Positions 6,759-8,824 of a stretch of DNA of 8,824 nt are shown piece after piece (the stretch's first letter is position 1; every line of letters starts with the position of its first letter). The notes under the pieces were generated by a model. The model made no database searches, was not told the DNA's origin, and saw nothing but the letters and a program-made list of their open reading frames with translations. Origin of the DNA: SICB01 sp037132395 (GTDB lineage: Bacteria > Patescibacteriota > Saccharimonadia > CAILAD01 > BJGX01); contig JBAXPC010000027.1 in assembly GCA_037132395.1 (NCBI GenBank), positions 1 through 8,824 of the forward strand. The letters are read 5' to 3'. The translations under genes and the position numbers were made by a program.

Positions 6759-7801
6759 TAGGCCAGGTTCCTTAAAGCTAGGCCTAGGACGGTGGCGTAA
6801 TTGAGGCTAATACTAGCTAAGGTCTGTTGCAAATCTGCTGGGTAGCTGATGTTTGTCCAGGGGTTGCCGATTTCGACAGTCAGCTTAGTGGCATTGGCGA
6901 TGTATATCGGTAAATTCGGAAGTGCTGAAGTACCTCCTGTCAGGACTATTTTTTCGATTTTAGATTCCGGGCTTCTATCGAGGTGGTAAGCGATAGATTT
7001 ATTGAGCTCCTCGACGACATGGTCAATAACCGGCTTGAGGGTTTTAAATACCTGCCCCTCGATTTTGTCTTCTTGGAGGCCGAATTTTTTCATAAATTGG
7101 TCAGACTGGGTTTCGTCTAGCCCTAGGTTTTGCGATATTACTCGGCGCAAAGCTTTTGAGCCAACTCCGATGGAGCGAACAATTTGCGGAACCTGGCCTG
7201 TGAATATTGCGATATCACTCGATAGCGTGCCGATATCCATGATGATTACGGTGTTATCAGTTTGGCTGGGCGGGGTTAGCGAACGGGCCAATGCAAGCGC
7301 GTTGATTTCGAGCGTTAGTAGCTCAAAGCCGGCTTTTTGGATTATATTAAGGTACTTATTGGCGATATTATTTGGTGCGGCAACTAGTAGCACGCTCAGC
7401 TCGTCGGTTTCGGGATACTCACCAATGACAGCCCAATCGAGCTTGGCTTGATTAATTGGAATCGGAATATACTTGTCGGCTTGGTAGCTAATGCTCTCAC
7501 CAAGCTGGTCGTGTGGCAACTTGGGGACTCTTATAATAGATGTAAATGATGAGGTCGAAGGGATTGCTGCAATCACATTTTTGCTCGATATGTTGGCATC
7601 GCTGGCGAGCTGGCGGACGTATTCGGCAATTCTGTCTTGGTCGATTGGCGAATCGCTCGACAGGAGGTTTTCGGGTACATCAATATCGCCGTAGGTTACA
7701 AGCGTTGGCTTGCCACGGAGCTCTCTGAGCTGAGCAACCTTAATACTGCTGTTGCCTAGGTCAAGTCCAAAATAATTTTGTTCTTGATTAAAAGATTCCA
7801 T
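6758..7801 (-). CDS. pilM: Type IV pilus assembly actin-like ATPase PilM
   Basis: PilM is a cytoplasmic actin/FtsA-fold protein that binds the N-terminus of PilN and connects the collar to the motor ATPases. In the 347-residue product the nucleotide-binding elements are visible in order: phosphate 1 FGLDLGNSSIKV (11-22), phosphate 2 around IIMDIGTLSSDIAIF (186-200) and the adenosine motif IVLTGGTSALPNLP (285-298). The segment with IPSTSSFTSIIRVPKLP (about 80-96) fits the family's 1C-type subdomain. The start ATG has no SD; instead a probable promoter lies so close that the mRNA would be nearly leaderless. It opens the coupled pilM-N-O series. Family length is usually about 350. Confidence 0.95.
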   Translation of the reverse strand: MESFNQEQNYFGLDLGNSSIKVAQLRELRGKPTLVTYGDIDVPENLLSSDSPIDQDRIAEYVRQLASDANISSKNVIAAIPSTSSFTSIIRVPKLPHDQLGESISYQADKYIPIPINQAKLDWAVIGEYPETDELSVLLVAAPNNIANKYLNIIQKAGFELLTLEINALALARSLTPPSQTDNTVIIMDIGTLSSDIAIFTGQVPQIVRSIGVGSKALRRVISQNLGLDETQSDQFMKKFGLQEDKIEGQVFKTLKPVIDHVVEELNKSIAYHLDRSPESKIEKIVLTGGTSALPNLPIYIANATKLTVEIGNPWTNISYPADLQQTLASISLNYATVLGLALRNLA

Positions 7802-7806
7802 ATATC

Positions 7807-7828
7807 AATTTTAGCATAATTTTAGCAT
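7807..7828. repeat. Tandem 11-bp repeat upstream of pilM
   Basis: AATTTTAGCAT occurs twice head to tail (7807-7817 and 7818-7828), and the GCATAA part appears a third time at 7831-7836. Each copy supplies a -10-like TATGCT on the minus strand. A period of 11 bases is about one helical turn, so the copies face the same side of the DNA, as sites for a regulator often do. It may equally be simple slippage in AT-rich DNA. Confidence 0.7.
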
Positions 7829-7840
7829 AAGCATAATCAA
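7813..7840 (-). promoter_or_regulatory. Probable promoter of the pilM operon
   Basis: On the minus strand TTGATT (7840-7835) and TATGCT (7818-7813) are 16 bases apart, each matching four of six sigma-70 consensus bases. An A8 tract (7855-7848) lies upstream where an UP element would sit. Initiation near 7806 would leave a leader of only about five bases before the pilM ATG, which agrees with the absence of a ribosome-binding site there. The tandem repeats offer alternative -10 elements, so the exact hexamers are uncertain. Confidence 0.5.
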
Positions 7841-7863
7841 ATAATGATTTTTTTTGGGGAGGG

Positions 7864-8824
7864 CTAGAACCTCGGCTGGTATTCGCTGGAGTCGATCTTA
7901 GCGGAGGTGTCGCCAACATTCATGCTGTAGGAATCAAAGCCAGCTGTTGGGTACACCACAGTCTGCGGGCTGAGGTTTATTAATTCGGCTGGGGCGTGGG
8001 CATTGGTGGTATTGGCGGTGTAGTCCGCACCATTGGCCCGCCCAAATATAAAGCCTGCCTGCGCGCTGAGGAAACCATTGATGACAAGCTGGGCATTACA
8101 TATGGTTGCTGGGGCTGTATCGCAAGTCGAGATGGTGCCAGTGGCATATATTGAGGCGTCTATTTTGGTTGCGGTATTGGCTATCTTAACATTCCCCTTG
8201 ACGACAATTACGAGGTTTGGAACATCTCTTGGGTCGGGGAAGGCCGTGGCGTAGCAGTTGGTGCAGAAGGTAATATTGCCTGTGATGGTCAGGTCGCCCT
8301 CTACTAGGATTGTTGAGCGTCCTTGACCCACGGGGAAGGCCGTGAGGGTAGTACCTCTAATATACTTTGTTATTGCGCCGTCGGGGCAGGTAATGAAGCT
8401 GCTAGCTGTTATAGGCGGCGGGCCTGTTGCCTTGCAGCTGGACGGCAAGGCGTCGTAGGCGCGATTAACGCCAGCCACTACTTTGTCGCTGTTGCTAGCA
8501 CCCGCGTCATCAACATTAAGTACGTAGCCCGAGCCGTTGCCGCAGGAGTCGTTAATGTTCGTCGCCGTAGTGTTGGTCAAAATATAGTTTTTGTTGCTAC
8601 AAAATGGTCCTGGCCCGCCGAGGCCGGAGATTATTAGAAACTCAACTTCTTTGCTGGCGTTGGAGGTAGTGCGAGCACCTGGATTCGTGTCGCTAGCAGG
8701 GTTGCCGGTGATTTTGCCATAGGCAACAACATTGCCGCCGGTGGTCTGGAGCCAAGGGTGAAGAGCTGTAAATACACTTCCTGTGCCGCAAAGGTTCGCA
8801 CCGCCGAAGGTCAACAATGATGGC
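7864..8824 (-). CDS. Cysteine-rich beta-structured surface protein, 3' part
   Basis: The frame is open to the right edge. The first possible start in view is only a TTG at 8817 with no visible ribosome site, so the true start almost certainly lies beyond the window and at least 319 C-terminal codons are seen. Counting from that TTG, nine cysteines (10, 73, 92, 128, 144, 185, 188, 232, 240) suggest an exported, disulfide-bonded protein. Residues about 168-260 alternate short hydrophobic strands with Gly/Asn turns (LVEGDLTITGNITF, LVIVVKGNVKI, IYATGTI, LVINGFL), resembling a beta-solenoid. A PWLQTTGGNV segment (21-30) is of a kind I recall from large hypothetical CPR exoproteins, but I cannot verify that here. 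No transmembrane anchor or sortase motif is seen at the C-terminus. It lies 62 bases upstream of pilM on the same strand, so a pilus-associated adhesin or minor-pilin-like fusion is plausible but unproven. Confidence 0.8.
   Translation of the reverse strand, partial: PSLLTFGGANLCGTGSVFTALHPWLQTTGGNVVAYGKITGNPASDTNPGARTTSNASKEVEFLIISGLGGPGPFCSNKNYILTNTTATNINDSCGNGSGYVLNVDDAGASNSDKVVAGVNRAYDALPSSCKATGPPPITASSFITCPDGAITKYIRGTTLTAFPVGQGRSTILVEGDLTITGNITFCTNCYATAFPDPRDVPNLVIVVKGNVKIANTATKIDASIYATGTISTCDTAPATICNAQLVINGFLSAQAGFIFGRANGADYTANTTNAHAPAELINLSPQTVVYPTAGFDSYSMNVGDTSAKIDSSEYQPRF

Noticed and set aside
7835..7855. Hairpin AATCA/TGATT followed by T8 on the plus strand as a terminator
   Set aside because: The stem is only 5 AT-rich pairs and no plus-strand gene precedes it; the A8 tract is better explained as part of the minus-strand promoter region.
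8323..8637. Plus-strand frame of 104 codons
   Set aside because: Antisense to the surface protein gene, no ribosome site and no recognisable motif.
8815..8817. TTG as the true start of the surface protein gene
   Set aside because: The frame continues open to the window edge, no SD is visible, and no leader or signal peptide follows this codon.

Overview
This window holds a nearly complete type IV pilus (T4P) assembly locus, all on the minus strand. Read in the direction of transcription (high to low coordinates) it runs: the 3' part of a cysteine-rich surface protein (7864 to the right edge), pilM (7801), pilN (6758), pilO (6159), a 70-residue single-pass membrane protein (5485), pilB (5259), pilT (3450), pilC (2360) and a major-type prepilin (897). 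No plus-strand gene is supported; the longer plus-strand frames are antisense shadows.

Organism: there is no secretin (PilQ) and no recognisable PilP lipoprotein, as expected for a cell with one membrane. The proteins are compact, GC is moderate, TGA is used as a stop (end of pilO), and the order M-N-O-x-B-T-C-pilin is compact. Together these suggest a Patescibacteria/CPR bacterium, most likely Saccharibacteria (TM7) or a relative. This is inference from gene content and style, not from a marker gene. UGA=Gly recoding (Gracilibacteria/Absconditabacteria) looks unlikely, because reading through the pilO TGA reaches another stop within a few codons.

How the genes work together: PilB powers pilin polymerisation and PilT depolymerisation, both acting on the membrane platform PilC. 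PilM (cytoplasmic, actin-like) binds the N-terminal NLLP-type motif of PilN, and PilN pairs with PilO through similar membrane-anchored folds to form the alignment collar. The 70-residue protein sits where PilP would be encoded. The prepilin supplies the fibre. The cysteine-rich beta protein upstream may be a pilus-associated or surface adhesin-like factor. A prepilin peptidase (PilD) and further minor pilins are not in the window.

Expression: pilM to the small gene are translationally coupled (TAATG, TAATG, ATGA overlaps), and pilB, pilT and pilC follow with gaps of 13, 12 and 7 nt. A likely promoter lies just upstream of pilM, has tandem 11-bp repeats, and would give an almost leaderless mRNA. 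The prepilin has its own consensus-like promoter, a strong Shine-Dalgarno (SD) sequence and a hairpin/T-run terminator, so it is probably expressed as a separate, stronger unit. The leftmost ~350 bases carry no supported gene; they contain imperfect inverted repeats and small dyads of unknown role.
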